NCBI GenBank assembly: GCA_003255065.1
Contig: QAOA01000253.1
Span: 365,812 to 429,811, forward strand
Direction: 5' to 3'
Origin: Cercis canadensis
Taxonomy: Eukaryota > Streptophyta > Magnoliopsida > Fabales > Fabaceae
DNA: 64,000 bases
Shown here piece after piece: positions 9,290 to 20,847 of the stretch. The notes below the pieces were generated by a model. That model had not been told where the DNA came from and ran no database searches. It saw only the letters and a list, made by a program, of their open reading frames with translations. The position numbers and the translations under genes are program-made. Numbering within the stretch: the first letter of the stretch is position 1; every line of letters starts with the position of its first letter.

Positions 9290-11296
9290 ATGCAGGGCAC
9301 CCTTCCTCCGCCAACGTCACTGGAGGAGGAGGATTTGAGGGCGAGGTCCTGTAAGAAAGTTAAACAAACATCGTCTTTGTGCCAGGAAACTAATATGGAG
9401 GATAAGGTGCTGGTAGATGGTGAGGCCCCGAAGGGAGAGCTTTATCCTAAGGGCCCTGCGAATGAGTCTCCGCTGGTGCAACTCGCTGCTAGCGAGTCTG
9501 AGGTTGACCCAGTCGTTTCAATGGAGCTCGAAAAGGAGGAGTACTCAGATAAAGACCCAAAGGGTGCGTCTAACTCATACAAAGATATGTTGTTAGATTC
9601 GCACATCAGGCAGAAAGGTGCTACGTCCCCATGGAACACTAGAGATAGAGAGGATAGTCTCCAGTATGAAAGTGAGGATGAGATCGTTTCCACCCGAGAG
9701 GATGCGACTTTTAATCCGTGCCCTTCGATAGAGGTGACGGCGGAAGAACACGAGGAGTTTTGTAAGCCTTGGAGACAGTCCTTGATTGTCAGGCTCTTGG
9801 GAAAAAGAGTGGGGATCCGGATGATGACTAACAGACTACAGAAGATGTGGGAGAGAGAGGGTAGTCTCAGGGTGGTTGACCTTAATGAGGACCATTTTCT
9901 TGTGACCTTTTCTAACCATAGTGACCTGCGCTTTGCCCTTACTGAAGGTCCTTGGTTGATAGCAGACCACTACTTGATAGTCCATCGATGGCGTCCTTTG
10001 TTCGACCCCTCGGACATGCAAGTTAAACGAGTTGCGGTTTGGATCCGTATTCCTGGGCTTCCTATAGAGTTCCATAATGATAAGTTTTTGTGGCGTATAG
10101 GTTCCTTGCTTGGTACCACCTTGCGTGTTGATAACCTCACTTCACAAATCACCCGAGGGAAGTTTGCAAGGATTTGTGTTGAGATCGACTTACGACGCAC
10201 CTTAGTTCCAAAGTTTCTGTTATATGGCAGAGAAATTTCTATCGAGTACGAAGGTCTCCATTTAGTCTGCTTCAAGTGTGGTAAGTATGGACACCGTAGC
10301 GACTCTTGTATGGTTTGTCATCCTTTGGAGGTTCCAGGAGGGGTAGCAGTTAGTGCTCAGGCGACGGCGACGGAGAATGGGAGGGATAATCCCAAGATCC
10401 CTGTAATGCTGGAAAATCCCAGTGATAGTAGTCTTACCAATTTCCAAGGCAGAAAAGAGGGAAGTCCCAACCACTTTGGGAAGTGGATGCTGGTTCAACG
10501 TCCCCAGCGCCGTAAATCCGGGGTGTCGAAAGCTAGTGATAAGGTGGTGGAGAAGGAGTTTCAGCAAGGTACCCATACGTACTTAATTTCTGATTCAGGA
10601 AAAGGCTTGGGTGGGTCCCGCTTTGATATTTTAATGGATAAACCTGAGTTTCAACAAGCTAATATAGAGCACCCAGCTTCTACTTCTGCTCAAGTGGGGC
10701 CAAGTGATAGGGCAGTGTCGCTGAACTCTTCAGAACATGCAGAAAAAGCAACTCTTACGTCTCATCTGTCTCTTAATCACCGTACTGGACCAAGTAAGTC
10801 CTCCAAACCGAATAACCACAGTAAACTGAACTTAGTTGTGCATCGAAATAAGAAAAACTCAGCAGGAGTGTTCAAAGCCAAAGCTACTGGTATAACTAAA
10901 CCTTTGGGTTTAAATAAAGAGGATTACCTGGGTAACACTGGTAAGCATATAGAGAAGGCACCCCAACCTGAGAAGCGACTAGAAGTTAATGATCCAGAAT
11001 ATAGAGCGATTTTGAGAACCTTAAATCCTACTTCGAAGGACGACATAATGCATGCCTATGAACATCTTGTTGCAGAAGAACACCCAGCCACTAATTCCCC
11101 TTCTAAGTGCCCAGTTATAGAGGAAGGAAGAACTCGTGAGGTGATCCATCCTAAACCTCTGAATCCAAAGTTGCCTTCTACACTTAGCTTTGATACTGGG
11201 CAGGTAAAGGCTAGTTTGGATGAGAAAGTCGCTCGACATGAGCTACGCACACAGAGTTCTATTTCTGTTTCATCTTTGGGTGATAACGGTGATTGA
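9290..11296 (+). CDS. LINE ORF1: nucleic-acid-binding protein with CCHC zinc knuckle
   Basis: A 668-residue frame. I chose ATG 9290 because the frame's upstream extension has no earlier ATG. Residues about 150-250 form the DUF4283-type region (CKPWRQSLIVRLLGKRVG, then FALTEGPWLIADHYLIVHRW) common to plant LINE ORF1 proteins. Near residue 325 there is a zinc knuckle, CFKCGKYGHRSDSC, with the C-x2-C-x4-H-x4-C spacing. The C-terminal half is polar, Ser/Lys-rich and probably disordered. Family knowledge: ORF1 proteins coat the element RNA. The frame is unbroken. It ends 51 bp before the ORF2 start codon. Confidence 0.9.
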   Translation: MQGTLPPPTSLEEEDLRARSCKKVKQTSSLCQETNMEDKVLVDGEAPKGELYPKGPANESPLVQLAASESEVDPVVSMELEKEEYSDKDPKGASNSYKDMLLDSHIRQKGATSPWNTRDREDSLQYESEDEIVSTREDATFNPCPSIEVTAEEHEEFCKPWRQSLIVRLLGKRVGIRMMTNRLQKMWEREGSLRVVDLNEDHFLVTFSNHSDLRFALTEGPWLIADHYLIVHRWRPLFDPSDMQVKRVAVWIRIPGLPIEFHNDKFLWRIGSLLGTTLRVDNLTSQITRGKFARICVEIDLRRTLVPKFLLYGREISIEYEGLHLVCFKCGKYGHRSDSCMVCHPLEVPGGVAVSAQATATENGRDNPKIPVMLENPSDSSLTNFQGRKEGSPNHFGKWMLVQRPQRRKSGVSKASDKVVEKEFQQGTHTYLISDSGKGLGGSRFDILMDKPEFQQANIEHPASTSAQVGPSDRAVSLNSSEHAEKATLTSHLSLNHRTGPSKSSKPNNHSKLNLVVHRNKKNSAGVFKAKATGITKPLGLNKEDYLGNTGKHIEKAPQPEKRLEVNDPEYRAILRTLNPTSKDDIMHAYEHLVAEEHPATNSPSKCPVIEEGRTREVIHPKPLNPKLPSTLSFDTGQVKASLDEKVARHELRTQSSISVSSLGDNGD

Positions 11297-11347
11297 TGTT
11301 GCTGGGTGCAACCGATTGGGGTCCTTAGTTTTTCTCTATTTTTTCTC

Positions 11348-14300
11348 ATGGATTTAAAACCAAATATGCTAGTTTGGAATTGTAGAGGTGCTGGCAGTGC
11401 TGGGTTTTTAGCCTTCTTTAAAGATTTGATTCGCATCTATCGTCTTTCTTTTGTCGCCCTGCTTGAGACCCACATCAATGGGAAGAGGGCTGACTCTTTT
11501 GTGAGAAATTCAGGGTTAGACTCTATGTTTCGGGTTGAAGCTAATGGTTTCACAGGAGGTATTTGGTGCCTTTGGGATTCTTCAGTTTGGCAAGTCTCGG
11601 TGCTTCATTCTCATAAACAACTGGTGCACATGAGGATTGGTTTCAATGCTGAAATTCCTTGGTGGTTGACTATAGTTTATGGCAGTCCGACCCCATCTCT
11701 GAGGGAGGAGCTGTGGCATGAACTTAGGTCTATTAAAGAGACGATTGCAGGGCCTTGGTGCGTCGCAGGGGACTTTAACTCGCTCCTTCACCCTTCAGAG
11801 AAGCAAGGGGGAGCTGAGGTGAGGCTTGGCAGTTGTCGAGCACTTCGGGATTGTATTCTTGATTGCAATCTGGTCGATGGTGGCTTTCAAGGAGCTAATT
11901 TCACATGGCAACGAGGTGGTACCAAGGAGAGACTAGATAGAGTGCTTCACAATATGGAGTGGCGGCTTGCTTTTGAAGAAGTGGTTGTTGTTCATCTTCC
12001 CCACTTTAAATCAGATCATAACCCCCTCTGGGTTCAATTTGATAGTAATAGGGAGGATCATAGAGGCTTTAGACCTTTCAAGTTCATTGCTGCCTGGCTT
12101 TTCCATGAAAGCTTTGGTGGTTTTGTTAGACAGGCTTGGGGAGTTGAGAATAGTTGGGGCTCTAATATTGAGAACTTTACTACTGCGGTCAAGAAGTGGA
12201 ACTTTGAAGTTTTTGGGAATATAGCTCGGAAGAAGCAACGGTTACATAGCCGCATACAAGGAATTTATAATAAACTCAGTGATGGTCCTAATTCTTTCCT
12301 TGAGAAATTACAAGCTAAGCTGTGGAGAGAGTATGAAATGGTTCTTAGAGAGGAAGAACTACTTTAGGCCCAAAAGTCTAGGTGCAAATGGATCAAATTT
12401 GGGGATAAAAATACTAAATATTTTCATGGTACCACTATTATGAGACGTCGTCGGAATAAAATAGCAGCCTTACTCAATGATGAGGGAGTTTGGATCCATG
12501 ATGAGGGAGCTCTTCGTGTGTTGGCTGTTTCCTTCTTCAAGAGTCTGTATCAAGATGATGGGTTGTTCACATCTTTCTTAATTTCAGGTTGCTTTCCTCA
12601 AATTTTAGAAAGAGACTTAACAGCTTTGCATGCTATGGTTACCAATGATGAAGTCAGATCTTCGCTATTCAGTATGGGTGCCTTGAAAGCCCCAGGTCCC
12701 GATGGTTTTCATGCCTTATTTTTTCAGAGTCAGTGGGATGTAGTTGGGCCTTCTTTGTGCTCCCTCGTTCAGCAGGTCTTTGAAGATCCTCAGAAAATTG
12801 AAGCCATTAACAAGACTCTGATTACCCTCATTCCTAAAGTGGATAATCCTGAGCATATTAAACAATTCCGTCCTATAAGCTTATGTAATGTGGTTTATAA
12901 AGTAGTTACTAAAATTGTTGCTACTAGACTACGGAAAGTCATGCGCTATATCATTTCTCCTAATCAATGCAGCTTTATTCCGGGGCGCCAGGGCTCAGAT
13001 AATGTTATTATTGCCCAAGAGGTCGTGCATAGTATGAGGTTTTGGAAGGGAAAGAAAGGCTTTATGGCAATCAAAATTGACCTTGAGAAAGCTTATGACA
13101 GAATCAAATGGGATTTTATCAAAGAGACCTTGCAGGACTTGGGTCTTGGCACTAACTTTATTAATCTCATTTGGTATTGTATCTCCACAGCCTCCATGAA
13201 TGTGCTTTGGGGAGGTGCTTCTACGGAGGAGTTTTATCCCTCTCGAGGCATTCGTCAAGGTGATCCCCTCTCTCCTTACCTTTTTGTGCTATGCATTGAG
13301 CGTTTGTCTCATTTAATTAACTCTATAGTGGCTGAGGGATCATGGAAACCTTTCTCTCTTAACCGAAATGGTCCTCCCCTAACCCACCTTATGTTCGCTG
13401 ATGATCTATTCCTCTTTGGGGAAGCTTCCTTGGAGCAAGTTGAGGTTATTAACCGCTGCCTCAAACTTTTTTGTGATAGCTCTGGGCAAAAAGTTAGTCT
13501 TGAGAAAACTAAAGTTTGTTTCTCCAAGAATGTTAATCACTTGAGGGGGCAAGAAATTGCTAGTTGTTTGGGGTTTGGTATCACTAGTGACTTAGGGAAG
13601 TATCTAGGGGTCCCCTTGTTGCACAAGAGAAGTAGTAAGGGCTCTTTCAGCTATATTACAGAGAAGGTTATGAACAGGTTGAGCAGTTGGAAAGCTAAGT
13701 CTCTCTCTTTTGCAGGCAGGCTTACCCTTTCCCAATCAGTCATTTCATCCATCCCTGTCTATGCGATGCAAACTTCTAGTTTGCCGGCTAGCACTTGTGA
13801 GGAAATTGATAAGTTAAGTAGAGGTTTCCTGTGGGGTTCATCACAAGAGCATAGAAAGATCCATTTGGTTAAATGGGATACAATTTGCAGTAAGAAAAGC
13901 CATGGAGGGTTGGGCTTGAGGCATTCCAAGCATGTTAATTCAGCCTTTATGATGAAAGTAGGATGGGGTCTGATCAACAAGCGAGACGACTTATGGGTTC
14001 GTGTCTTACGAAGTAAGTATAAGTGTGACTCTGATTTACTCCCTGCTATCCACATCAAGAATCCCAATTCTAACCTTTGGAGAGGGGTTTGTAAGGCTTG
14101 GCCACAGTTGGAGGAACACCTAAGGTGGCGTTTGGGCAATGGGCAGCAGGTTAAATTCTGGTATGACAAGTGGATCCATGGTCTTCCCCCACTTCACAGC
14201 TTGACTTACTCGCAGCTTGACCTTAGTACTACAGATGATACCGTGGACCAGTTTATCACTTCTGAGGGCCTTTGGGACTGGCATAAGATACATGCCTTGC

Positions 14301-15466
14301 TGCCTAGTGAGGTCTGTGACCGTATTGCAATTATAAAACCTCCCAGTGGTCAGAACGATGAGGATTTAGTTGTGTGGGACCTTTCCCATGATGGAGACTT
14401 CTCCATTAAATCTGCCTATGGCTGCTTGGCTGGTGATGTCTCGGACAATCCTTCTTCTCTTTTAAGAAAAATTTGGAAATGGGAGGGTCCCCAAAGGATC
14501 AAGATGCTTTTTTGGTTGGTGTTTCATGGTAGTCTCCTTACTAATAGCACCAGATTCCAACGCCACTTGACTACTGATTCTATGTGTTCTCGTTGTGGCA
14601 AGGTAGTTGAGACTATAATGCATGCTCTCAGGGACTGTGATAAGATTATCCCCCTTTGGTTGCGTCTGGTTAAACGAAAGGCTTGGAACACTTTCTTTTC
14701 TCTTCATGGCAAGGGCTGGCTTGCCGGTAATCTCTCCAATGAATGGGGAACTATCAAGCGTGGTTGGGATAAGTTGTTTGGAATTGGTTTGCATGCCGCT
14801 TGGCATTCCCGTAATGCTTTCCTCTTTGATGGTGGTGCCCAAGAGGGTCAAGACTGTTTCTTCCAAGTCATGGGCAGGTTCAAGGAGCTTAGTGGCTTTC
14901 TGGAAGATGGCAGAAATGGGTTGCATGGGACTCCCAAGGTTCCCTCCCTTATCTCTTGGAAATTCCCTGAAGATGGTTGGGTCAAGGTTAATACTGATGG
15001 CTCTATGATTGCTGCTACTCATCATGCAGCTTGTGGTGGTTTAGCCCGTGATGCCTCGGGCTCTTTCATGGCAGGTTTTAGATGCAATTTGGGTCAAGGC
15101 TCTATTACAAAAGCTGAACTATGGGGTCTGGTCCATGGAACCCGTTTGGCTTGGGAATTGGGTGCTCGTAAAGTGATAGTGGAGTGTGACTCACAGAGCA
15201 GCATTCACCTCTTGCACCACTGCCAGAATAGGCTTCATCCTTGTTTTCCTCTCATTCAAGAGCTTAGAAGTATGCTGCAGTGGAGATGGATTCTGAAGTT
15301 CCGCCATGTCTTTAGAGAAGGCAACAGGTGTGCAGATATTCTAGCAAAGGATGCTCACTTGGGTAGTTTCTTGGTTGATATTTTCTGGTCTCCGCCAATT
15401 TGCCTGAAGCAGGTGCTGTTGGAAGATGCTGTTGGTGTAGCTTTGCACAAGGATATTTTCCTTTAG
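11348..15466 (+). CDS. LINE ORF2: endonuclease, reverse transcriptase and RNase H, one in-frame stop
   Basis: One frame of 1,373 codons interrupted by a single TAG at 12365-12367, in a spot where relatives usually have Trp (EELL-stop-AQKSR), so TGG to TAG is likely. The start ATG 11348 precedes MLVWNCRGAG, the usual N-terminus of the AP-like endonuclease. Endonuclease residues: LLETH, VAGDFN and KSDHNPL. Reverse transcriptase: FRPISLCNVVYKVV near residue 506, IKIDLEKAYDRI, GIRQGDPLSP and the catalytic FADD near residue 682. A zinc-binding zf-RVT segment (CSRCGKVVETIMHALRDC) follows. The C-terminal RNase H has NTDGS, KAELWGL, ECDSQ and ADILAKDA. Together these allow target-primed reverse transcription in autonomous relatives. 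Apart from the one stop it looks whole. Confidence 0.93.
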
Positions 15467-15483
15467 TTTCTGTTTGTGTGCTT

Positions 15484-15495
15484 GGGCTTTTGCCC
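15484..15495 (+). other. Short stem-loop at the LINE 3' end
   Basis: GGGC-TTTT-GCCC forms a 4-bp GC stem with a TTTT loop, 11 bases before the poly(A) tract. Many plant LINEs carry a small GC hairpin here, thought to be recognised by their own reverse transcriptase. The stem is visible; the role is inferred from the family. Confidence 0.6.
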
Positions 15496-15520
15496 CATAG
15501 TTAACCAAAAAAAAAAAAAA

Positions 15521-16620
15521 GAATTCTAATCTTTTTGGATTCCTTGTTAGTTGTTATTCTTAGAAGAACGAAGAATTGGGATTCGTACAGAATTTGCACA
15601 CATTTTTTGAAATCCGTTAGCACTTCCGGGCCACGGCCCAAATTGTAAATCGGATTAAATAGGAAAAAAATATAAAACTTTATCGGAAATTATCTTTATC
15701 ATGTTTTTTATATTGGAAACGAGACACATCATCAGAAATTCTAATTTTAACTTACTAGTTCATTTGTGTAAAAAAAAAAAAATTAAATTGAATTGAAGCT
15801 TCCCTGTTTTATTTTTATTTTCATAAATTATATTAATTTTCGTATTTTATTATATTTTTTTAGAGAATTATTATTTGAGTGATAAAGTTGGTAAGAAATA
15901 TTTTATACATTAATTTCAATTTTGTTCCTCCAACCCTACTTACGTGAACAATGAATTACTTGTTTTGCCCCTGTGAAGTTGTGATTATTTTCACATAATA
16001 CTTACATACTGTGACCACTAATTATATGTTACGTGAAAGATAATCATATAGATTAGAATGATATCTACTTTATGCTAAGATNAAGATAAATTTACATAAA
16101 CTAGGAACCGATTATTGTTTGTGGGAAAATTGTTCTCCCATATTAAAAAATAAATTGTGACGTAGTATAGGCTATAACTACATACTGGGTGAAGAATAAC
16201 CATATAGGTAAAAAAAAAATTCACTTATAACTCCAATTATCCAACGGCAAAATAAGTAGTTCATTAGTCATATAAATAATTTTGGAAAAACCAAAATGAA
16301 ATTAATATGTATAAAAAACTAATAATTTGTTTTTCAATTTTTTCTTTTGGTCAAAGGTTGAATATTTACATTACAATGAATATGTACATATTTTTTATAA
16401 GAAACTCTCATATAAAAAAATGCAGATATTTAAATCATCAATAATAACATTACAACCAACAAGAACAAACACAACATAATCTGATCATGAACCACCCAAA
16501 CAATAGTTTTTGCTAATTTTTTTGGGCTAATTTGTACGGAATAATCTTTGGTCCTTTTGGGCTAGACATTTCATTTCATCAGTAGGCCCAGAACAAAAAA
16601 TAAACATTTCTCCTCCCACG
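15521..16620. other. AT-rich intergenic DNA with an N at 16082
   Basis: About 1.1 kb after the LINE with no gene. There are A/T runs and a single N at 16082 flanked by AAGAT on both sides (16077-16081 and 16083-16087). Nothing else can be supported. Confidence 0.6.
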
Positions 16621-16969
16621 CTTCTGTCTGACGACACTGAAATGAAAATACCAAAGTGGTACGAGGGTTTTCTTGTTATTTCATAAAAGAGAAAGCGGAA
16701 ATCCTACGCTTTTGTTCCAATTTTTTAAAATCGGATTGGAAATTTTCATCATTTCCCTCCAATTTTCGCACGCACGCTATCGATATTTTTATCAAAAATA
16801 TTTCGATCCATGATTGTTGATTTTCCTGCTCCACTAGCATAAAAGGCCGCCATCTAATTTCCATCAAAATTTTCGAATTTCGAAAAACAACATCTTTTTT
16901 CACCTCTCTCTCTATCTTCTAATTATCTCTGCTACCGATACTAGGGTTTTACGTTGGAAGGTCTTCGCA

Positions 16970-18032
16970 AGTAACCCTCAAAGTCCAAGGTACTGAATGC
17001 GTTTACCTTGTTCTTTCTGTTCTCGGTTTGTTTTGGATTATATTTTGTTTTACTTTTTGTCTGATGAGGACAAAGCATTTGAAGGAATGAATAATTGAAG
17101 TTTTGGTCGGATTTGAAGTTTTCTTTTGTTTTGCTGTGATTTTGTCGGGAACCTCGCAACTCTGATTCTGATATGCATCTGTTAAAGTAATTGTGTGCTT
17201 GGTTATCTTTAGTTCGGAATTTTGTTATAGGTTTGAATTTTCTCTGCGCTTTTAATTTTACGTTCTGTCTCAGTGTCTTGTATGGTGTCATAGTTACTCT
17301 GTATAAGTACCGAGAAACTTCTAGAAAATTATGGAATGTTTGGATTGATGGTGTTTTTTTTAGTTTAGCCATTTGAATAGCTTAGACTTGTTTGATTCCT
17401 CAAAAAGCAGATTTTTTTTTTTAAAAAAAAAACAAAATTTCGATCTGTCTGAGTAATTTTATTTTCGGTTCCTTATATTCTGTAAGTAGCAGTAATTGTT
17501 GAAACTGCTCGCTTTAGATGCTGGAACAATATCCAAGTATGGAAAATGCCCGGGTCTCTAAGTTTTAGGTCCATTTATCTCATCAGAATCATATTATTTG
17601 AAATTTTCTATTCAAATGCAATGGACTATGATTTGTGTCTTAGTATGTTTTATCTGGGATAGTTAGATTTCTGTCATAATATGCATTCAATGGTTCTTGG
17701 ATTTTCTAAGAACAGCTTATCTTTCTTTCCATGGTCATTAACAAGTTTGTTCCTGAAGAAAGAAGTATTACCAACATCTTATTTCTTACAAAATTTGTAC
17801 TGTGTATTACAAATTTTGTTGTCATTATAGTTACAATTGTTGTTTTTATGGTCAAGCTGATATGCCTGTAATTATTTTCCTGGTTTGAGACTGTTGATTC
17901 ATTAAACTTTGTTGTAACATTTTTTTTACCATAAACAACTTGCTATCTTCCTTCTGTCATCTACTATACAAGTACCAAAAAATGTATGGTCTTGTCACAA
18001 GCTTGTGACGTAGTTTTTACACTTGTTTCCAG
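16970..18032 (+). other. Probable 5' UTR intron of the RanGAP gene
   Basis: A CT-rich leader near 16900-16960 precedes possible donors (GTAACC near 16970 or GTACTG near 16989). A TTTCCAG acceptor ends at 18032, 11 bases before the start codon at 18044. The stretch between is T-rich, as plant introns are. The exact donor cannot be chosen without RNA data. Confidence 0.5.
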
Positions 18033-18043
18033 GTAACTTTGCT

Positions 18044-19660
18044 ATGGATTCAACAACACAGACATTCCAGCATCGCCCATTTTCAATCAAATTATGGCCC
18101 CCAAGCCAGAGTACTAGGCTAATGCTTGTAGAACGAATGACCAAGAACCTTACGACTCCATCCATTTTCTCTAGAAAGTATGGACTGCTTGGCAAAGAAG
18201 AGGCTTTGGAGGATGCAAAGCAAATTGAGGATATAGCTTTTGCAACTGCAAACCAGCACTTTGAGAAGGAGCCTGATGGTGATGGAAGTTCTGCTGTTCA
18301 AATTTATGCCAAAGAGTCAAGTAAGCTCATGTTGGAGGTTTTGAAAAGAGGCCCAAGACTGAAGGAGGATGGAGAGTTGATATCTGAAAAGGCTAATGCC
18401 ACTGCTCAAACTGTTTTTGACATATCTGGGGGTCACAGAGCCTTTATTGATGCAGATGAAGCTGTAGAACTTTTGAAACCACTGAGGGGACCAAACTCAT
18501 ATACTAAAATATGTTTCAGCAATAGAAGCTTTGGCTTGGATGCTGCACGTATTGCCGAACCCATCCTATTATCAATTAAGCATCAGTTGATGGAAGTAGA
18601 TCTGTCAGATTTTATTGCTGGAAGACCAGAAGCAGAAGCTCTTGAAGTGATGACTATATTTTCTTCTGTGCTGGAAGGTTGTGATTTGAGGTACTTGAAC
18701 CTGTCAAACAATGCAATGGGTGAAAAAGGTGTTAGGGCATTTGGGTCACTCCTAAGGTCACAGAATAACTTGGAGGAGCTTTATTTGATGAATGATGGTA
18801 TATCAGAGGAAGCTGCAAAAGCAGTTTCTGAATTGATTCCTTCAACTGAGAAGCTCAGGGTTCTTCATTTTCATAATAACATGACTGGAGATGATGGTGC
18901 AATTGCTATATCTGAAATTGTGAAACGTTCCCCTGCCTTGGAGGACTTTCGATGTTCTTCTACCAGGGTAGACTCTGATGGTGGAGTTGCCCTAGCTGAA
19001 GCACTTGGGACTTGTACATATTTGAAGAAGCTTGATTTGCGTGACAACATGTTTGGTGTAGAAGCTGGAGTTGCGCTGAGTAAAGCCATACCTGCATTTG
19101 CAGATCTTACAGAGATACACCTTAGTTATTTGAACTTGGAAGATGATGGGGCAGAAGCCCTTGCTGATGCACTCAAGGAATCTGCACCTTCACTGGAAGT
19201 TCTAGAAATGGCTGGAAATGACATCACTGCAAAAGGTGCTACTTCTTTGGCTGCCTGCATAGCATCAAAACAGTTCCTTACCAAGTTAAATTTGTCTGAG
19301 AATGAACTGAAGGATGAAGGTGCAATTTTAATTAGCAAGGCACTGGAAGAGGGTCATGGCCAATTGAATGAAGTTGATTTGAGCACAAATTCAATCGGAA
19401 GGTCAGGAGCTAGGGTCTTGGCCCAAGCTGTTCTGCAAAAACCTGGATTCAAGTTGCTTAACATTAATGGTAACTTCATATCTGATGAAGGGATTGATGA
19501 GGTGAAGAATATATTTAAAAATTCACCTGATATGCTTGGACCCTTGGACGAGAATGATCCTGAAGGAGAAGAGCTTGATGAGGAGGCTGAAGAGGAGGAT
19601 GCTGATCATGATGAATTGGAATCAAAATTGAAGGGCCTCGAAATTAAGCAAGATTCGTAG
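18044..19660 (+). CDS. RANGAP1: RAN GTPase-activating protein with WPP domain (RanGAP1-like)
   Basis: One uninterrupted exon of 538 residues; the start is ATG 18044, just after the leader acceptor. The N-terminal WPP domain (about residues 12-115) shows FSIKLWPPSQSTRLMLVERM; in plants this domain anchors RanGAP at the nuclear envelope and, in division, at the spindle midzone and cell plate through WIT/WIP partners. Residues about 200-480 hold leucine-rich repeats of the RanGAP type (for example DLRYLNLSNNAMGEKGVRAF and LTKLNLSENELKDEGA). The C-terminus is strongly acidic (EGEELDEEAEEEDADHDE), as in all RanGAPs. It stimulates GTP hydrolysis by Ran and so maintains the gradient that drives nuclear transport. 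Length is typical. It is convergent with the CSP41a gene. Confidence 0.95.
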   Translation: MDSTTQTFQHRPFSIKLWPPSQSTRLMLVERMTKNLTTPSIFSRKYGLLGKEEALEDAKQIEDIAFATANQHFEKEPDGDGSSAVQIYAKESSKLMLEVLKRGPRLKEDGELISEKANATAQTVFDISGGHRAFIDADEAVELLKPLRGPNSYTKICFSNRSFGLDAARIAEPILLSIKHQLMEVDLSDFIAGRPEAEALEVMTIFSSVLEGCDLRYLNLSNNAMGEKGVRAFGSLLRSQNNLEELYLMNDGISEEAAKAVSELIPSTEKLRVLHFHNNMTGDDGAIAISEIVKRSPALEDFRCSSTRVDSDGGVALAEALGTCTYLKKLDLRDNMFGVEAGVALSKAIPAFADLTEIHLSYLNLEDDGAEALADALKESAPSLEVLEMAGNDITAKGATSLAACIASKQFLTKLNLSENELKDEGAILISKALEEGHGQLNEVDLSTNSIGRSGARVLAQAVLQKPGFKLLNINGNFISDEGIDEVKNIFKNSPDMLGPLDENDPEGEELDEEAEEEDADHDELESKLKGLEIKQDS

Positions 19661-20847
19661 GACTCTGATGCATGTAATTTATGCTCTAGATTAATTTATA
19701 GGCAAATTAATATTTTCGGCCTACTGCTTGTTTCCAGACACAATAGCTAGTTATAACCTGTTGTACTTTAAATTTGTGCCCTCCAAGACTAGACATTTTT
19801 TTTTCATAAGATTACCATTTCTATGATCTTATTTATCTGGCGAGACTGGAAATGGTATTAGTTTCTGAAATTTCGGGGCTCTGTTCCATTTTAAGGAAAT
19901 TTATCATCTTTCCTTGTTGGATGGCAGCTCTCTTCTTTTCTGCCTATTTTATCTCAAATGATCCGATATGCAGTTTATTTGAATACTTTACATCTGCATA
20001 ATTTTTGCATGGAGTTCTACTATGGCTCTGATTGTAGAAAGGCCGGTTTGTGGTTTTATCTGGTGGCTGAATGGACTATGTAACTGAGTTGCAAGCAAAT
20101 TATTTGAACACAATGGGCCTTACTAACTTAACTGTAGCTACTTTAAAAGCTGCCTTTGTTGAGAACCTTGACGCAATTTTTTATTTTTTGGTTCTAAATT
20201 GTGGCAAAGTTTAGAAGTTTGTTTGGTCTTGGCGAAGTTATAAAGATCACAAATTTGTAACCCTCGCCAACAGCACTTAATATTTAGTAAGAACTTGAAG
20301 TGCTGGGTTGCAAGAGTTATTGCAAGCCGTTAATGAGATGTTATGTCCATTTCAATTCAATGGCAATTTCGCTCGAGTTCTAGTCTTGAAAATATAATCT
20401 TAAACTCTAAATCCTAAATTCTAAACCCTTTCCTTCCTTTTTTCCCCTTGTGGCCACTTGAATTTGTAACTTGTTGCTGATGCCTTACCGCTGATCTTAC
20501 TTTTAAGTTTCTTTTCTAAATTTTTGAATTTTGGTCTACTGTATTGGATTTATACAATCCAATGCCCTTTTTCTTTTCCTCCTGTTCCTCCGCTTGTCAA
20601 CTTTATTAAAGGTTACAAATTTAGCACTAGTCTATCAAATCCACCTGCATTACAAATTAAGCAACTCTGATCCTAGAGCTGAAATATATCTACTCGATAA
20701 TCGATGATCTGATATAAAGAAACACAATAAAATATGAAAACTTCGAATTGTGGAGAGTAGTGAATGTTCTTCAATACGCTTCATTTACTATGAGTAACAA
20801 AAAACCATACAATCTTGTCTATTTAGTGAGTTTCGGATATAAATGAG
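19661..20847. other. Intergenic region between the convergent RanGAP and CSP41a genes
   Basis: About 1.2 kb containing the two 3' UTRs. It is T-rich and has no other frame or RNA gene that I can support. Confidence 0.6.

Larger units (their letters stand above)
9060..15520 (+). mobile_element. L1-type LINE, nearly full length
   Basis: A plant L1-clade non-LTR retrotransposon with two open frames, a short 3' UTR and a poly(A) tract at 15507-15520. ORF1 (9290-11296) has a DUF4283-like region and a CCHC knuckle. ORF2 (11348-15466) has endonuclease, reverse transcriptase and a C-terminal RNase H, with one in-frame TAG. A 26-bp sequence occurs at 9214-9239 and again at 9260-9285 in the 5' UTR. 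The left boundary is not fixed: I found no convincing target-site duplication between the DNA after the poly(A) and 9050-9215, so the start given is approximate. The intact ORF1 and single stop suggest a fairly recent insertion. It sits head to head with the broken F-box gene. Confidence 0.9.

Noticed and set aside
10262-10576. Minus-strand frames across the LINE and RanGAP
   Set aside because: They are antisense shadows of the well-supported plus-strand genes.
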